From: Oscillospiraceae bacterium
GTDB lineage: Bacteria; Bacillota; Clostridia; Oscillospirales; Oscillospiraceae
DNA: 12,608 nucleotides
Direction: 5' to 3'
Assembly: GCA_017557265.1 (NCBI GenBank)
Contig: JAFZAM010000146.1
Coordinates: 1-12,608, forward strand
Made by a program: the position numbers and the translations under genes. Positions 6,020 through 12,608 of the stretch are shown piece by piece. The notes below the pieces were generated by a model. That model was not told the DNA's origin. It saw nothing but the letters and a program-made list of their open reading frames with translations, and did no database searches. The first letter of the stretch is position 1; each line of letters opens with the position of its first letter.

Positions 6020-6292
6020 ATGCTCAAATACTATCTCATATTCATCGGCGCCATGAGCCTCATTACGCTCATCCTCTACGGCGCCGACAAGGCCAAGGCG
6101 AAAAAGCACGCCTGGCGCATCAAGGAGGCCGTGCTGCTGCTCTTCGGACTGTTCGGAGGCGCGCTCGGCGGCCTCATAGGCATGGAGATATTCCGCCACA
6201 AGACCAGGCACTGGTACTTCTGGGTCGTCAATATCCTCGGCCTCGCGATACATATCGCGCTCGCGCTCCTCATCTTTTTCAAGCTCAAATAA
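6020..6292 (+). CDS. DUF1294 family membrane protein
   Basis: A 90-residue protein with two to three membrane helices (about 4-20, 38-55 and 67-87). The DUF1294 signatures are YGADKAKAKKHAWRIKE (20-36) and GMEIFRHKTRHWYF (54-67), the latter with the conserved Phe-Arg-His-Lys-Thr. The family is widespread and has no established function; it is also found fused to cold-shock domains in other bacteria, but not here. ATG at 6020 follows a GGGGAGGGGAG ribosome site, 15 bases after the previous stop. It is the last gene of the three-gene membrane unit and ends 2 bases before the terminator stem. Confidence 0.92.
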   Translation: MLKYYLIFIGAMSLITLILYGADKAKAKKHAWRIKEAVLLLFGLFGGALGGLIGMEIFRHKTRHWYFWVVNILGLAIHIALALLIFFKLK

Positions 6293-6294
6293 AG

Positions 6295-6330
6295 AAAGCA
6301 GGATGGCCAAAAGGCCATCCTGCTTTTAGT
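6295..6330. terminator. Bidirectional terminator between DUF1294 and GGGtGRT genes
   Basis: A perfect 14-bp stem (6295-6308 with 6313-6326) with an AAAA loop. T-rich tails occur on both strands: TTTTAGTTTG on + and TTTCTTTATTT on -. It ends both convergent units. Confidence 0.92.
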
Positions 6331-6340
6331 TTGTCCGGGA

Positions 6341-7339
6341 TTATTTGAGCGCCTCGGCGACCGCGACCGCGACGGCGACCGTCGCGCCGACCATCGGGTT
6401 GTTGCCCATGCCGAGGAAGCCCATCATCTCGACGTGCGCGGGAACGGAGCTCGAGCCCGCGAACTGCGCGTCGGAGTGCATGCGGCCCATGGTGTCGGTC
6501 ATGCCGTAGGAGGCGGGGCCGGCGGCCATGTTGTCGGGGTGGAGCGTCCTGCCCGTGCCGCCGCCGGAGGCGACGGAAAAGTACTTCTTGCCCTGCTCGA
6601 CGCATTCCTTCTTGTACGTGCCGGCGACGGGGTGCTGGAAGCGGGTCGGGTTGGTGGAGTTGCCCGTTATGGAGACGTCGACGCCCTCGAAGTGCATGAT
6701 CGCGACGCCCTCGCGCACGTCGTCCGCGCCGTAGCAGCGGACCTGCGCGCGCTCGCCCCTGGAGTAGGCGATCTCGCGGACTATCTTCAGCTCGCCGGTG
6801 TAGTAGTCGAACTGCGTCTGGACGTACGTAAAGCCGTTTATGCGGGAGATTATCTGCGCGGCGTCCTTGCCGAGGCCGTTTAGTATGACGCGCAGGGGCT
6901 CCTTGCGGGCCTTGTTGGCGTTGCGGACGATGCCTATCGCGCCCTCGGCGGCGGCGAAGCTCTCGTGTCCGGCGAGAAAGGCAAAGCACTTGGTCTCGTC
7001 GCGCAGGAGCATCGCGCCGAGATTGCCGTGCCCGAGGCCGACCTTGCGGTCCTCGGCGACGGAGCCGGGGATGCAGAAGCTCTGCAGACCTATGCCTATG
7101 GCCTCGGCGGCCTCGGCGGCGGTCTTCACGCCTTTCTTTATCGCTATCGCGGAGCCGACCGTATATGCCCAGCCGGCGTTCTCGAAGGCGATGGGCTGGA
7201 CGGACTTGACGATGGAGTAGGGATCGACGCCCTTGGCCGCGCAGATCTCCTTCGCCTCCTCGATGGAGGATATGCCGTACTCGGCGAGCACGCCGTTTAT
7301 CTTGTCGATGCGGCGCTCATAGCTTTCAAAAAGTGCCAT
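6341..7339 (-). CDS. GGGtGRT family protein
   Basis: A 332-residue protein with the family-defining GGGTGRT motif at residues 259-265 (SVASGGGTGRTLHPDN). Other conserved-looking blocks are LGHGNLGAMLLRDETKCFAF (about 102-121), FEGVDVSITGNSTNPTR (about 217-233) and the C-terminal GFLGMGNNPMVGAT (307-320), followed by an Ala/Val-rich end. It is predicted soluble. The Gly-rich motifs could bind a nucleotide or cofactor, but no function is established to my knowledge. It lies directly downstream of the NifU-like gene, and its ribosome site TAAGGAGGG overlaps that gene's stop, so the two are translationally coupled. ATG at 7339 is well supported. The pairing suggests a role in iron-sulfur or related metal-cofactor chemistry; that is inference from context. 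Confidence 0.9.
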   Translation of the reverse strand: MALFESYERRIDKINGVLAEYGISSIEEAKEICAAKGVDPYSIVKSVQPIAFENAGWAYTVGSAIAIKKGVKTAAEAAEAIGIGLQSFCIPGSVAEDRKVGLGHGNLGAMLLRDETKCFAFLAGHESFAAAEGAIGIVRNANKARKEPLRVILNGLGKDAAQIISRINGFTYVQTQFDYYTGELKIVREIAYSRGERAQVRCYGADDVREGVAIMHFEGVDVSITGNSTNPTRFQHPVAGTYKKECVEQGKKYFSVASGGGTGRTLHPDNMAAGPASYGMTDTMGRMHSDAQFAGSSSVPAHVEMMGFLGMGNNPMVGATVAVAVAVAEALK

Positions 7340-7352
7340 CTGCCGTCCCTCC

Positions 7353-8045
7353 TTATTCCTGACGCGGGTCGACGTACCTGACGGCGTCGCCGAAGCGGCC
7401 GTAGGTGCCCTTGGCCTTCTCGAGCGCCTCGTTTGCGTCGACGCCCTTCTTTATGAAGTCCATCATCTTGCCGAGGCTGATGAACTCGTAGCCGATGATC
7501 TCGTTGTTCTCGTCGAGCGCGATGCGGTTGACGTAGCCCTCGGTGAGCTCGAGGTAGCGCGCGCCCTTGGCCTTCGTGCCGAACATCGTGCCGACCTGGC
7601 TGCGCATGCCCTTGCCGAGGTCCTCGAGGCTCGCACCTATGGGCAGACCGCCCTCGGAGAAAGCCGTCTGGCTGCGGCCGTAGACTATCTGGAGAAAAAG
7701 CTCGCGCATGGCGACGTTGATGGCGTCGCAGACGAGGTCGGTGTTGAGCGCCTCGAGCAGCGTCTTGCCGGGCAGTATCTCGGAGGCCATCGCCGCCGAG
7801 TGGGTCATGCCGGAGCAGCCGAGCACCTCGACGAGCGCCTCCTCGATGATGCCGTCCTTGACGTTGAGCGTGAGCTTGCAGGCGCCCTGCTGGGGAGCGC
7901 AGCGGCCTACGCCGTGGGTCAGCCCGCTGATATCCTTTATCTCCTTGGCCTGCACCCACTTGCCCTCCTCGGGTATGGGAGCGGGGCCGTGATACGCGCC
8001 CTTGGCGACGGGGCACATGTGCTCTACTTCGCTTGAATAGATCAT
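7353..8045 (-). CDS. NifU/IscU-like iron-sulfur cluster scaffold protein
   Basis: A 230-residue protein with a NifU-N/IscU-like core: CKLTLNVKDGIIEEALVEVLGCSGMTHSAAMASEILPGKTLLEA (split over about residues 56-99) resembles the IscU order of Cys, then Gly-Cys, then Gly-Lys-Thr. Cys56, Cys77 and Cys106 are candidate equivalents of the three IscU cluster ligands; Cys11 and Cys49 are extra. It is longer than IscU (about 128 residues), with added N- and C-terminal parts. It probably assembles or carries an Fe-S cluster. No cysteine desulfurase is in the window. ATG at 8045 follows AAGGAG at 7-base spacing; an internal Met10 lacks such a site. It is the first gene of the two-gene unit with the GGGtGRT gene. 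Confidence 0.88.
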   Translation of the reverse strand: MIYSSEVEHMCPVAKGAYHGPAPIPEEGKWVQAKEIKDISGLTHGVGRCAPQQGACKLTLNVKDGIIEEALVEVLGCSGMTHSAAMASEILPGKTLLEALNTDLVCDAINVAMRELFLQIVYGRSQTAFSEGGLPIGASLEDLGKGMRSQVGTMFGTKAKGARYLELTEGYVNRIALDENNEIIGYEFISLGKMMDFIKKGVDANEALEKAKGTYGRFGDAVRYVDPRQE

Positions 8046-8064
8046 GTTTTCACTCCTTGTTCAA

Positions 8065-8097
8065 GGCCGGGAGCGCGCGCTCCGCCCGGACCCGGCC
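8065..8097 (-). other. Leader hairpins upstream of the NifU-like gene
   Basis: GGCCGGG/CCCGGCC (8065-8071 with 8091-8097) can pair, and the enclosed 14-base palindrome GGAGCGCGCGCTCC (8070-8083) offers an alternative stem. They lie in the ~65-base leader between promoter and ribosome site and have no T tract. They may be a regulator-binding palindrome or an RNA structure; function unknown. Confidence 0.45.
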
Positions 8098-8117
8098 GGA
8101 TAGTTGTCCACAATCGA

Positions 8118-8146
8118 ATAATACCATACCCGCGCCCGCATTTCAA
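8118..8146 (-). promoter_or_regulatory. Sigma-A type promoter of the NifU-like/GGGtGRT unit
   Basis: On the - strand TTGAAA (8146-8141), a 17-base spacer and TATTAT (8123-8118). Confidence 0.82.
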
Positions 8147-8212
8147 GGACGCGAAGGCCCTTTTGAGCCCCCGGCGGAGCAAAAAAACGGGCCGCCGCGC
8201 CCGCCGACGCTC

Positions 8213-8241
8213 TTGAAAACCGCCGCCGCATGCGTTATATT
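8213..8241 (+). promoter_or_regulatory. Sigma-A type promoter of the DUF169 gene
   Basis: TTGAAA (8213-8218), a 17-base spacer and TATATT (8236-8241). It is divergent from the NifU-like promoter, with 66 bases between the two -35 boxes, which leaves room for a shared regulator. The leader is short (about 38 bases) and ends in a GGAGGG ribosome site. Confidence 0.82.
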
Positions 8242-8285
8242 ATAGACAGAAGAAAAACCCATCAAAAAAACGGAGGGAAGTATAA

Positions 8286-9101
8286 ATGCTCGAGAACAAC
8301 AAGAAGTACCATGACCTGCTCGTCAAGCTCGTCGGACTCAGATACCCCGGCGTCGCATTCAAGCTCATCAAGGATGAGTCCGAGGTCCCCGAGGGCGCCG
8401 TGCGCCCGATGAAGGACTGGGGCTATCATATCGCCGTCTGCCAGGCGTTCGCCTATGCCCGCCGTCAGGGCAAGACGATCTATATGGAGAAGGAGGACCA
8501 CTGGTGCTGGAACCCGATCATCGTCTACGGCATGATCAGCAACGAGACCGCCAAGGAGGGCTTCCGCGCCATGCACAAGCAGCTCGGGACGAGCATGGAG
8601 TCCGCCGACAAGTTCGTCGACAGCTTCCCCTGCATCCCCTACGGCGAGTACAGGGGCGTCCTCGTCGCGCCGCTCGACAAGGCCGATTTCAAGCCCGACG
8701 TGACGCTCATCTACTGCAAGAACTATCAGCTCCGCGTGCTCCTCATGGCCATCGACTCCCAGATACATTCCATGGTCGAGAGCAGCTTCACGCCGCTCGA
8801 TTCCTGCACCTACTCCGTCGTGCCCGCCATTCTCGAGGGCAAGTACAGGATAACCCTCCCCGATCCCGGCGAGTACGAGCGCGGCATGACCCCCGAGGAC
8901 GACATCATCCTCTCCGTCCCCGCCCAGCGCGAGGAGGAGTTCTATAAGGGCGTCGAGTATCAGACGACCCACGGCACCGTCAATTCCTTCTATCCGACGA
9001 TGAAGGAGGAGTTCTCCCGTCCGCCGTTCTACAACACGATTTTCGAGGCGTGGGGCCTCATGACCGGCCCCGAGTGGGACAAGACCAAGAAGCTCTTCTG
9101 A
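8286..9101 (+). CDS. DUF169 family protein (COG2043)
   Basis: A 271-residue soluble protein of the DUF169 family, found mostly in anaerobic bacteria and archaea and without a proven function. Characteristic features are the early YPGVAFKLI segment (about 20-28), the Cys-containing ICQA-like segment HIAVCQAFAYARR (48-60), PFCIPYG-like SFPCIPYGEYRGVLVAPL (113-130), LIYCKNYQLRVLL (141-153), and the C-terminal YNTIFEAW. Five cysteines (52, 74, 116, 144, 174) are spread through the protein and could bind metal or a cofactor, but they form no recognised motif. No signal peptide or membrane helix is present. ATG at 8286 follows GGAGGG at about 8 bases. It is monocistronic, with its own promoter and a strong terminator. 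Codon use is strongly GC-ending like its neighbours. Confidence 0.88.
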   Translation: MLENNKKYHDLLVKLVGLRYPGVAFKLIKDESEVPEGAVRPMKDWGYHIAVCQAFAYARRQGKTIYMEKEDHWCWNPIIVYGMISNETAKEGFRAMHKQLGTSMESADKFVDSFPCIPYGEYRGVLVAPLDKADFKPDVTLIYCKNYQLRVLLMAIDSQIHSMVESSFTPLDSCTYSVVPAILEGKYRITLPDPGEYERGMTPEDDIILSVPAQREEEFYKGVEYQTTHGTVNSFYPTMKEEFSRPPFYNTIFEAWGLMTGPEWDKTKKLF

Positions 9102-9117
9102 GCCGAATATGAAAAGA

Positions 9118-9149
9118 CCGGAGCGGGAATGCCGCTCCGGCCTTTTTTT
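9118..9149 (+). terminator. Intrinsic terminator of the DUF169 gene
   Basis: A perfect 9-bp stem CCGGAGCGG/CCGCTCCGG (9118-9126 with 9132-9140), a GAATG loop, then CC and seven T (9143-9149). Confidence 0.94.
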
Positions 9150-9236
9150 GCGCCTCCGCGGGAACATTCCGGGGCGAAAAGCCGTCATTTATAATGAAAA
9201 AACATGGAAAAACCGGCTTATTCCCGCGCGCACGTA

Positions 9237-9265
9237 TTGATTATTGAATATGTATGCGTTAAAAT
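9237..9265 (+). promoter_or_regulatory. Probable promoter of the large surface protein
   Basis: TTGATT (9237-9242), a 17-base spacer and TAAAAT (9260-9265), in an AT-rich stretch. The ~63-base leader holds a hairpin (TCGGCC 9282-9287 with GGCCGA 9303-9308). An upstream TATAAT at 9190-9195 has only a poor -35 and is a weaker alternative. Confidence 0.7.
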
Positions 9266-9335
9266 AAATCAGTTAAACATTTCGGCCTGCCGTTTCGGGC
9301 GCGGCCGACGATAAATAATTCGGGAGAGATGAAGA

Positions 9336-12300
9336 ATGAAGAAGAACACGTTGCGCTGGCTGGCAGTGCTTCTGGCAATGGTCATGATGATCGGCATGCT
9401 GCCTGCTGCGCTCGCCGACGGCGAGACCGATCTTGCGACCGGAACACTCGTCATCACCAAGACATTTACGTTCGTTGACGATGACAATCAGCCGATCGAA
9501 CCTGATCCGAAACTTCTCGATGGCTTTGAGATGGCCGTCTCTGAAGTGATGGAGCAAGCCAGAAATGCCTCGAAGGCCATTGCGGCCCCAGAGGTCACCT
9601 ACGATGCTACGCAGGGTGTGTTCGTGTCCAACGACGGATCGACTGTCGAGCAGCTTACCGGGGAAGAGGGCTTCGGCTACAAGTGGACACTTAATCTCCG
9701 GCCCACATATTATTCGATTGAAGAGACTCATCCGTCAGGATACGGCTTCGTTGATAACCGCTGGCTCGTTGACGAAAGCCTCGAAAAAGAGAACAGCGAT
9801 TCCTGCGGGGTCAAAGTGACCGCTGAATCGACGACCAAGGTCGACGTCAAGAACAATTACGTCCGCGAGCCCGAGCCCGGGTTCGGCACGGTCAAGATCA
9901 CAAAGGTCTTCGACGGAATTGAAGAAGTCAATTATCCGTATAGGTTTATGCTGGGGCTCGTACCCGACGGTTTCTTCGGCGGCAACGTAGACAGCGGGGA
10001 GACCGCCAGATCGGTCAATGAACCTCCTTATGTCTGGTACGACGAGGAAACGGGAATGTTCGAACGCGACGGGATGAGCATCGGGAGCATCAACGTCAAA
10101 AAGACCGGCACCGGCTTTGTCTGGACGCTCACCGGCATCCCGACCGGCAAATATTACCTTGTTGAATATCCCGGATGGACCTATGGCTGCAGCTGGGAAG
10201 GCGTTAAGGTGAATGACGGTGAACTGCAGACAGGTCTGAAGGATGGATACATTCAGTTTTACGAATTCGCGCTGGAACCGGATGAAAAAGAAGACCTCAC
10301 CGTGACCAATGTGTATGATCCTCTCTACGGCTACGTAGTTATCACAAAGGACTATACCGTGGACAGCGTCATGCCCGTGGAAGAGGAACCCGCGGTGGAT
10401 GCTCTCAAAAAAGACGCTCCCGAAGAAAACAACTCCTTTGAGGGCATACCCGGAGATGCGACCTTCACTTTCAAGAACCCGGACGGCAGCATCGCGAAGG
10501 ATTCCACCGGCAATGACGCCGTGTTCAAGTACAAGGACTTTGAGGGTGGCCAGTACTCCCTCTGGCTTCCGTACGGCGCTTATACTCTGGAGGAGACCAA
10601 TGCGGAAGTCGACGGCTACGTTTGGATGTCCAGCTGGGATGTAAGTTATCCGAACGTCCAGACTGCACAGGAAGCGCAGGTGAAAAAGAGCAGACAAAGC
10701 GAACCAGTCATCAGTTCGTCCACCAAAGTATATGTTGATGAGCTGTCTGATTATGCAACCGGCACCGTATTCCCGTATGATACTGATCATCCGATCATAG
10801 TCAGATGCTTCAACAAATACACCGAGATCCCGACGACCGGTTCCTGCACGCTGACTATCACAAAAATAGTGAAGGGACTGCCGGATGAACTCATAGCCAG
10901 CGGCGCCTACACCTTCAAGTGCAGCATTTATGAAGTAGATGAAAACTGGAACCCGTATCCCTATGACAGTCACTACCAGCTGACCGCCGAGACCGATGAT
11001 TTCGTGAAAAACGATGACGGCGATTACGAAGTCACGTTCTCCGTCGTACTTCCGGAGGGCAGATTCAGCCTGATCGAGCAATGCACACTGGACTACTACA
11101 ACTGTAATGCCACTTTTGATTATACCAGTAAAAATATCGATAAGGATATATATAGCAGATTACGAATCACCGTAGACGGAACGGAAGAAAACCTTTCCCT
11201 GAAGATAACCAATGAGTTCTACCCGCGCGGCGACGGAAGCCTTACGATCTATACCCAGATCAGGGATATAGACGAAGAACTTCTCCGTGAGGATTTCGGC
11301 TTCAAGATCACCGGACCCGAAGGCTTCGGCAATAACGGGACAAAGACCGTCTACTTCGGCGATATGGCGCTGTATAAGGAATCGGAGCAGGGCAACTGGT
11401 ACTTCTATAGTCTGTATCCCCAGCAGGTGCTGGCAAAGGGCAGTGCAGAAAAAACGGGACAGGGCTACGAGTACTGCGGCGTGCCTGCCGGCCTGTATAC
11501 GGTCGAGGAGATCAACGAGGACGTCAAGTACTATACGCCGACGACTGTATCGTATGCAGGATATTTCCCGGTGTACTCAAAAGCGCAGGATGACCTGGAG
11601 CCCGACGCTGACCAGCTCCGCACGGAAGACGATCCCATGATAGTGGAGATCGGGATCAATCCGGACCGCATGCGTGAAAACGCATACGTCGGCTACATCA
11701 ATTCCTATGAGACGAACGCCGGACTGACCATAGTCAAGGAACTCGGCGAGGACAGCGCGAACGTGGAGATCCCCGGCGAGACCACCTTTATGATCACCGA
11801 CGAAAACGGCGATATCGTCAAGACGGTCACATATGCGGAGTTCGTGGAAGGAAGCATCATCGTCGACCTTCCGGCCGGCACTTACACGGTGACGGAAGAC
11901 AAGACCTCCGCACTCACAGGCCTGAGTAATTACGACCTGTCCGTGGCATACAACAAGGATACTGAAGACTATCCGGTGATAGAAGAAGAGGCTACTTTTA
12001 GGGGCAAAGCCGCCGCCGGCATTGAGGTCACGATCACCCTCGAAAAGATGACCATCGTCACCGTGACGAACACCTATACCGTGAAAGACATTCCGGATCC
12101 GCCTACTCCGACTCCCACCCCGACTCCCGAGCCGACTCCGACTCCCGAGCCGACCGATGAGCCCGAGACCCCCGAGACCGTCGACGTTTCGGTCGAGAAG
12201 GTCTGGAGGGACGTGGACGACACGATGCGTCCGGCGAGCATTTCCGTGACGCTGCTGAGAAACGGCGAGGACACCGCCTTCACGGCGACGCTCGACGCCG

Positions 12301-12608
12301 ACGGCGGCTGGAAGTACACGTGGACCGGCCTTGAAAAGGCCGACGCCGAAGGCGTCGCCTACGTCTACACCGTCAGAGAGGACGCCGTCCCCGAGGGCTA
12401 CACCGTCACCTACGGCGGCAGCGCCGAGGCCGGCCTGACGGTCGTCAATACGGGCGAGGGCTACGAGGAGGTCGGCGAAGGCGAGCCTCCGCTCTACGGC
12501 GAGGGCGACGTCGACGAAGAGCCGCTCTATAATCCCGCGGGCGTGCCGTCCACGGGCGACGAATCCAACATCCCGGTCTGGGCGGGCCTCTGCGCCCTTG
12601 CCGCTGCG
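9336..12608 (+). CDS. Large multi-domain sortase-anchored surface protein (SpaA/Cna-B-like), C-terminus outside window
   Basis: The frame is open from ATG 9336 to the window end: 1091 residues, missing only the final part. Residues 1-27 are a signal peptide (KK start, hydrophobic core, cut after ALA). Then come six degenerate SpaA-like beta domains starting near residues 36, 184, 332, 503, 632 and 794, each with a start like G-x-L-x-I-T-K, a late Y-x-x-E-E strand and an end like VTNTY. A Pro/Thr/Glu linker spans 920-948. A canonical Cna-B domain follows from 949 (Lys955, YTVRED, Asn1038), then an acidic Gly/Glu stalk and the sorting motif VPSTGD (1070-1075) leading into a hydrophobic helix. 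It is probably wall-anchored by a sortase and works in adhesion or as a pilin-like stalk; the ligand is unknown. ATG 9336 follows GGGAG. Base composition is lower in GC in the first six domains than in the Cna-B end. Sortase is not in the window. Confidence 0.9.
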   Translation, partial: MKKNTLRWLAVLLAMVMMIGMLPAALADGETDLATGTLVITKTFTFVDDDNQPIEPDPKLLDGFEMAVSEVMEQARNASKAIAAPEVTYDATQGVFVSNDGSTVEQLTGEEGFGYKWTLNLRPTYYSIEETHPSGYGFVDNRWLVDESLEKENSDSCGVKVTAESTTKVDVKNNYVREPEPGFGTVKITKVFDGIEEVNYPYRFMLGLVPDGFFGGNVDSGETARSVNEPPYVWYDEETGMFERDGMSIGSINVKKTGTGFVWTLTGIPTGKYYLVEYPGWTYGCSWEGVKVNDGELQTGLKDGYIQFYEFALEPDEKEDLTVTNVYDPLYGYVVITKDYTVDSVMPVEEEPAVDALKKDAPEENNSFEGIPGDATFTFKNPDGSIAKDSTGNDAVFKYKDFEGGQYSLWLPYGAYTLEETNAEVDGYVWMSSWDVSYPNVQTAQEAQVKKSRQSEPVISSSTKVYVDELSDYATGTVFPYDTDHPIIVRCFNKYTEIPTTGSCTLTITKIVKGLPDELIASGAYTFKCSIYEVDENWNPYPYDSHYQLTAETDDFVKNDDGDYEVTFSVVLPEGRFSLIEQCTLDYYNCNATFDYTSKNIDKDIYSRLRITVDGTEENLSLKITNEFYPRGDGSLTIYTQIRDIDEELLREDFGFKITGPEGFGNNGTKTVYFGDMALYKESEQGNWYFYSLYPQQVLAKGSAEKTGQGYEYCGVPAGLYTVEEINEDVKYYTPTTVSYAGYFPVYSKAQDDLEPDADQLRTEDDPMIVEIGINPDRMRENAYVGYINSYETNAGLTIVKELGEDSANVEIPGETTFMITDENGDIVKTVTYAEFVEGSIIVDLPAGTYTVTEDKTSALTGLSNYDLSVAYNKDTEDYPVIEEEATFRGKAAAGIEVTITLEKMTIVTVTNTYTVKDIPDPPTPTPTPTPEPTPTPEPTDEPETPETVDVSVEKVWRDVDDTMRPASISVTLLRNGEDTAFTATLDADGGWKYTWTGLEKADAEGVAYVYTVREDAVPEGYTVTYGGSAEAGLTVVNTGEGYEEVGEGEPPLYGEGDVDEEPLYNPAGVPSTGDESNIPVWAGLCALAAA
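9441..12092 (+). repeat. Array of six degenerate SpaA-like domains
   Basis: Six units of about 130-170 residues, recognisable by recurring strands: start strands LVITK, VKITK, VVITK, LTITK, LTIYT and LTIVK; middle Y-x-x-E-E strands (YSIEE, YYLVE, YTLEE, FSLIE, YTVEE, YTVTE); and terminal Asn strands (VKNNY, VTNVY, CFNKY, ITNEF, INSYE, VTNTY). The DNA is not repetitive, so the duplication is old or the units were recruited separately. In SpaA/Cna-B domains the Lys and Asn form a self-made isopeptide bond helped by the Glu; unit 5 lacks the Lys. Confidence 0.75.
12093..12179 (+). repeat. Pro/Thr/Glu linker with repetitive DNA
   Basis: Residues 920-948 consist of PTP and PEPT units encoded by near-identical CCGACTCC-type steps. 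This is a flexible wall-spanning spacer and a likely place for length change by slippage or for recombination, since composition changes here. Confidence 0.8.
12543..12608 (+). other. Sortase sorting signal, cut by the window end
   Basis: VPSTGD (12543-12560) is an LPXTG-type variant with Val in place of Leu, the TGD ending being common in Clostridia. A hydrophobic run (IPVWAGLCALAAA) begins three residues later; the final basic tail lies past the window. Confidence 0.82.

Noticed and set aside
5003..6310. Long - strand open frame (435 codons) over the membrane operon, and the one at 4306-5046 over rubrerythrin
   Set aside because: Both are antisense to recognisable genes, with highly charged or low-complexity translations; GC-skewed third positions explain them.
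8056..8100. GC-rich leader stems considered as a riboswitch
   Set aside because: The leader is only about 65 bases and shows no conserved core of any class I recognise, nor an attenuator T tract.
8262..9188. 308-codon - strand frame over the DUF169 gene
   Set aside because: It is antisense to a recognised family and would cross the DUF169 terminator and promoter region.
9194..9247. Seventeen-codon small open frame (ATG 9194) upstream of the adhesin
   Set aside because: There is no ribosome site, and its start lies within a possible -10 box; no leader-peptide features such as a codon run.
10827..10844. Internal IPTTGS resembling a sortase motif at residues 498-503 of the adhesin
   Set aside because: No hydrophobic helix or basic tail follows; it is a linker between units 3 and 4.
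9735..11081. 448-codon - strand open frame inside the adhesin gene
   Set aside because: The + strand frame has a signal peptide, repeated domain strands and a sorting motif; the - strand translation shows no family and no ribosome site.
12093..12179. Repetitive DNA considered as a CRISPR or tandem regulatory repeat
   Set aside because: It is in frame and encodes a typical Pro/Thr linker; there are no spacers.

Overview
The window looks like a piece of a GC-rich, anaerobic, Gram-positive chromosome, probably an uncultured gut Clostridia (Oscillospirales or Christensenellales type). This is inferred from the Asp23/Gls24 + FakA(YloV) pair, a rubrerythrin, a NifU-like + GGGtGRT pair, a sortase-anchored surface protein, clean sigma-A type promoters (TTGAAA-17-TATAAT class) and AGGAGG ribosome sites. 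No ribosomal RNA, tRNA, CRISPR, insertion sequence or phage gene was seen.

Layout. (1) 1-712, + strand: the end of an exported barnase-type ribonuclease behind a Thr/Pro/Glu-rich linker, overlapped by its barstar-type inhibitor gene. (2) 763-1953, - strand: a two-gene unit, a membrane-anchored Sel1-repeat protein and a membrane-anchored SH3b protein with a long Pro/Ser linker. (3) 2100-4123, - strand: Asp23/Gls24 family protein then fatty acid kinase FakA/YloV, behind a strong promoter at 4186-4214. (4) 4405-4950, + strand: rubrerythrin with an N-terminal rubredoxin domain, divergent from unit 3. (5) 5027-6292, + strand: a tight three-gene unit of small membrane proteins: a four-helix protein, a single-pass protein with four 22-residue tandem helical repeats, and a DUF1294 protein. 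(6) 6341-8045, - strand: NifU-like scaffold protein followed by a GGGtGRT protein. (7) 8286-9101, + strand: DUF169 protein, divergent from unit 6. (8) 9336 to the window end, + strand: a very large surface protein (at least 1091 residues) with a signal peptide, six degenerate SpaA-like domains, a Pro/Thr linker, one Cna-B domain and a VPSTG sorting motif. The window ends inside its membrane anchor.

Gene boundaries are well marked. Convergent pairs are separated by bidirectional hairpin terminators (723-749, 6295-6326), and strong terminators follow fakA (2053-2088) and the DUF169 gene (9118-9149). Divergent pairs carry back-to-back promoters. Three proteins (the ribonuclease, the SH3b protein and the large adhesin) share acidic Pro/Thr/Ser/Glu linkers of the kind used to cross a thick cell wall.

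The least understood material is the GGGtGRT/NifU-like pair, the 22-residue repeat membrane protein in its small operon, and the mosaic adhesin, whose N-terminal domains have a base composition unlike its C-terminal Cna-B/anchor end. I see no convincing evidence of a wholly new multi-gene system; the candidates are listed as findings with their limits.
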